DNA from: Micropterix aruncella
Taxonomy: Eukaryota > Arthropoda > Insecta > Lepidoptera > Micropterigidae
Assembly: GCA_944548615.1 (NCBI GenBank)
Contig: OX155967.1
Coordinates: forward strand, 23,507,050-23,571,049
Direction of reading: 5' to 3'
Length of the DNA: 64,000 bases
The notes beneath the pieces were generated by a model, which worked only from the letters and a program-made list of their open reading frames with translations, ran no database searches and was not told where the DNA came from. Positions within the stretch are counted from its first letter, which is position 1; each line of letters begins with the position of its first letter. Position numbers and translations under genes: made by a program. Below, one piece after another: positions 61,243-64,000 of this stretch.

Positions 61243-62194
61243 GGGCGAGGCGGGGCAGATTCGTACAAGGGGCACACTAGGCGCAACAACACTAAAATGT
61301 GTCTAAACTTGCACAAAGACGCCACCTGTGACTGCATCTCCGTTCAACGTTATTGGAAGGGTTTATTGCGCGGTGAATTAAAAAACTACATGGTGTGTTA
61401 AATTGTTCCAGCGGTGTTTTAAGGCATTATTCTATGAAGCTGATATATCAAAGGTAAATACATCCATTCAGTAATGGTAACTACAACTGATTGCAATGTA
61501 ATTTTAGTGATTTTAGACATTTCTATCAATTTTCCGGAAAAGCCCGTAGGGGCACTTTGGTAAACTAAGGCGCGGGGCACATTGGTACATACCAAAGTAC
61601 GTAACTGTACTAGTAGTAACTGATGTTTCACATAGACGTTGGTTGCCTTTTAAGATTCTGTTAAAATTAGGTAGGTACTTACTATGTGTTTTCCCTAAAG
61701 GGAGTTCCTATATTTTTCATGTTAATAATTTGCAAAACTTTCTTAACATTTTTAAGGTTGTTTGATTTTGTTTACAAAGACACTATTTAAGTTATGTAAT
61801 TGATTTACGAAACCTACCAAAACTGTTAGTTTTGTTATCCAATTGAGATTATAAGTGAGAATTATGAGGCTGATTATTGTTAAAATAATAAAATTACTTT
61901 TCAGCTATAGATTTTGGTTTTTACTAACCATTGTCATATAATTAACTATTAGTACCAAAGCGTCCCTTCTAATGTACGATTGTGTCCCGTGGGTGAGGCA
62001 CAATGACACAAAACCCATTTTTCATTAAAACCTTAATATTCTATATATTTTTAAACCTTCATGTTTTTTGTTGTTGGTTTTATTGACTTGAGTAGTTATG
62101 GCATACCGATGCAAGAAAAGTGGAATATTTCAACCATTGTTGTTTAAAATATATGAGTTCGATTTTTTGTGTACCAACCTGCCCCGTCTCCCCC
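61243..62194. mobile_element. pogo-type MITE, 952 bp, TA-flanked
   Basis: The ends TA-GGGCGAGGCGGGGCAGATTC and the inverse of GGGGGAGACGGGGCAGGTTG are preceded/followed by TA (61241-61242 and 62195-62196). Motifs such as GGGGCACATTGGTACATACC recur inside. No transposase remains. Similar G-rich starts occur at 6543. Confidence 0.75.
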
Positions 62195-62199
62195 TATGG

Positions 62200-63390
62200 A
62201 TGTGTACCACTTTCGAAACTACATGTAGCGTTAATGGGTTTCCCTTTGCCACCGTTGAATGATCCGCATTTCATCCACATCTCAAAAACCAAGCTTATCC
62301 TTTTGCAAAACAAAATGTCTTCGATAGAAACGAAAAAAGCAAAAACAATAAATAATCACATTGACTGATCCTCAATATAGAATGAGATTTCAATGTATTT
62401 TAAAATTTCGAATGAATCCACGTTTTTTGAGCTCGCCAACCGCCTAATATTAAACCAAAAAATAAAATGAAAATGCTTCGTATCCTCGTTTCCATGAAAT
62501 TAGACAAAAGTCGTTATGTAACTTTACGTTTAAATGGTTTTTGGATCTTGTTGAAACGAAAATGCGTGACTGCACTGTTCACAAAGATATTCTAATGTTT
62601 AGATGAATGGCGCCTTTCGGTTTCTTTATATGTGGATGATACCGGGTGGACAGAAATGCCGGTAGTTAGCGGGTATTTTACAAGGCAACCTCACGTCTTT
62701 TGTTCGATGTTAAATGGATTATATCTTTCAAACCGCTGCGCCGATCTCGCTGCTTTCTTCGGGCTTCGTCTTAACATGCAGTTCAGTTATAAGTCACACG
62801 AGACAGTTCTAGAATGAAGCGTTGATATAAAGTTCAAAGAAGGGGCCTATGTCAGCCACCCACTGCTGCTGAACCCGTAAAGGCAGCAGAGTTACAGACA
62901 CTTTCACAGATGTGGTATCACTGTAGAACGTAAATACACTCACAATTTCTTAAAGTAGCGATTGATTACGAATTTATAGAAGTATTTTTCGCGGAGGATG
63001 TGTATCGCGAGTCACGAGTTTGACAGTTCGTCGTATCGAGTATATAAAAGGAAAACCAGAATTTTTTGACATTGAAATTTTTTGACAATAAATAGGCACT
63101 TTTTTGTGTATTATCATCTTTAAACAGTGTTGCTTAATAATTTAGACTAAAGAGCTATTAAGAAATCACAACAAAAAACATTAAAAAAACTGATATTTTC
63201 AGTCTGGAAAGATTTCTGTGCTCACTACTGTAGGTATATAAAGCTAGCAGATTTCAAGATAATATTTATCTTGAAATCCATCCATCCATAGAGTTGTGGC
63301 ATTGACGCTCTTGGGAAAACGACCATAAGTCGATAGATCGATATTGATTTTTTTATTATATTGATGAAATTTATATTTTATTTATATTGA
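62200..63390. other. No recognised gene
   Basis: AT-rich. Short frames (for example 62632-62817) show nothing. A 12-bp-arm hairpin GATTTCAAGATA/TATCTTGAAATC lies at about 63251-63279. Confidence 0.4.
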
Positions 63391-63401
63391 TAGGTATATG
63401 T

Positions 63402-63654
<253 letters not shown>

Positions 63655-63694
63655 CAAATTGAAATTATGTTTATTACTAAATAAATGAAATGAT

Positions 63695-63946
63695 AAAATA
63701 ATGAAAGGGCACTTATCTGGTCTGTGGTGACCAGGAGTGACTCCACGCCTTTTTCTTCTCTTCTTTCAGTATTTGCTAGGTGTTTCCTGCTGTGGTATTG
63801 GAACCTGAATGTCTCCTACAGCGGCAACACAACAAAGCGAGACGAGAATGAATGCTGGAAAATAATAGGCGATTAGTGTTTCTTAAATATTAATGATTGT
63901 TATAAAATGTATATCAATATTTCGGCTCAGCCGTCGTTAAGATATG

Positions 63947-63950
<4 letters not shown>
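63695..63950. repeat. Diverged relative of the 34321 unit, between two (TA)n arrays
   Basis: CACTTATCTGGTCTGTGGTGACCAGGAG at 63707 parallels CTTATCTGGGGTCCTGGTGGACCAG at 34345. On the minus strand CGACGGCTGAGCCGAAATAT near 63935 parallels CGACTTGTGTCGAAATATTC. Like that unit, it is bounded by (TA)n on both sides. Confidence 0.6.

Positions 63951-64000
<50 letters not shown>
63950..64000. repeat. (TA)n microsatellite, runs off the window
   Basis: Pure TA to the last base. Confidence 0.95.

Noticed and set aside
60933..61337. Novel gene on the minus strand
   Set aside because: It overlaps a MITE end and shows no domain, start context or splice support.

Overview
This window looks like gene-poor, transposon-dense DNA from an insect, most likely a moth or butterfly. 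The main clue is a repeat starting CCGACTTCAAAAAGGAGGAG (36409-36922), a type I associate with Lepidoptera. Abundant BEL/Pao, piggyBac, pogo, Harbinger, hAT, Sola, Ginger and jockey-like elements and very long (TA)n arrays fit an insect. There are no operons, no rRNA or tRNA gene and no CRISPR. One 200-base N gap lies at 58801-59000. Everything was read by eye from sequence; no alignment or database search was run.

Layout. 1-1600: part of a PIF/Harbinger element with two opposed genes. 1790-4899: two tandem copies of an unknown repeat, one split by a MITE. 5160-6540: a non-LTR remnant with a hAT insertion. 6889-9724: a complete pogo element bounded by TA, with one frameshift. 9740-10894: non-LTR debris. 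10898-12892: a pogo relative ending in a PHD finger. 13511-14649: a microsatellite and a mariner/Tc-like fragment folded into a near-perfect palindrome. 15698-24837: (TA)n, a jockey-like 3' end and a very long GC-rich BEL/Pao LTR, present twice around a deleted BEL interior. 25057-28289: an apparently intact two-exon pogo element. 28554-31502: a Sola-like element with a piggyBac-type MITE in its gene. 31698-34232: a Ginger2/KRBA2-like element. 34321-36002: alternately inverted units separated by (TA)n. 36036-39800: MITEs around three exons of what may be the only non-transposon gene. 40121-49464: a degraded BEL/Pao element with a non-LTR element inside. 49908-59862: a nearly full-length BEL/Pao element with a GTTAT target duplication and a piggyBac element inside its pol gene. 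60062-64000: a tandem-repeat element, a pogo-type MITE, (TA)n and unassigned DNA.

Nearly all genes here are transposases or retrotransposon polyproteins, and almost all are broken. Insertions can be ordered because several sit inside others or have an empty copy in the same window. The only transposase I read without a defect is the pogo gene at 25476-27734.

The strongest structural signal is at 15698-24842. Both BEL LTR copies are preceded by the same flank and the same TTAAC, and the right copy also has TTAAC after it. That pattern suggests either two alleles of one insertion joined in the assembly or a real tandem duplication. I did not find a clearly new biological system. The most unusual items are this locus, the alternately inverted units with (TA)n, the Sola-like element with four copies of one terminal motif, and the PHD-bearing pogo gene.
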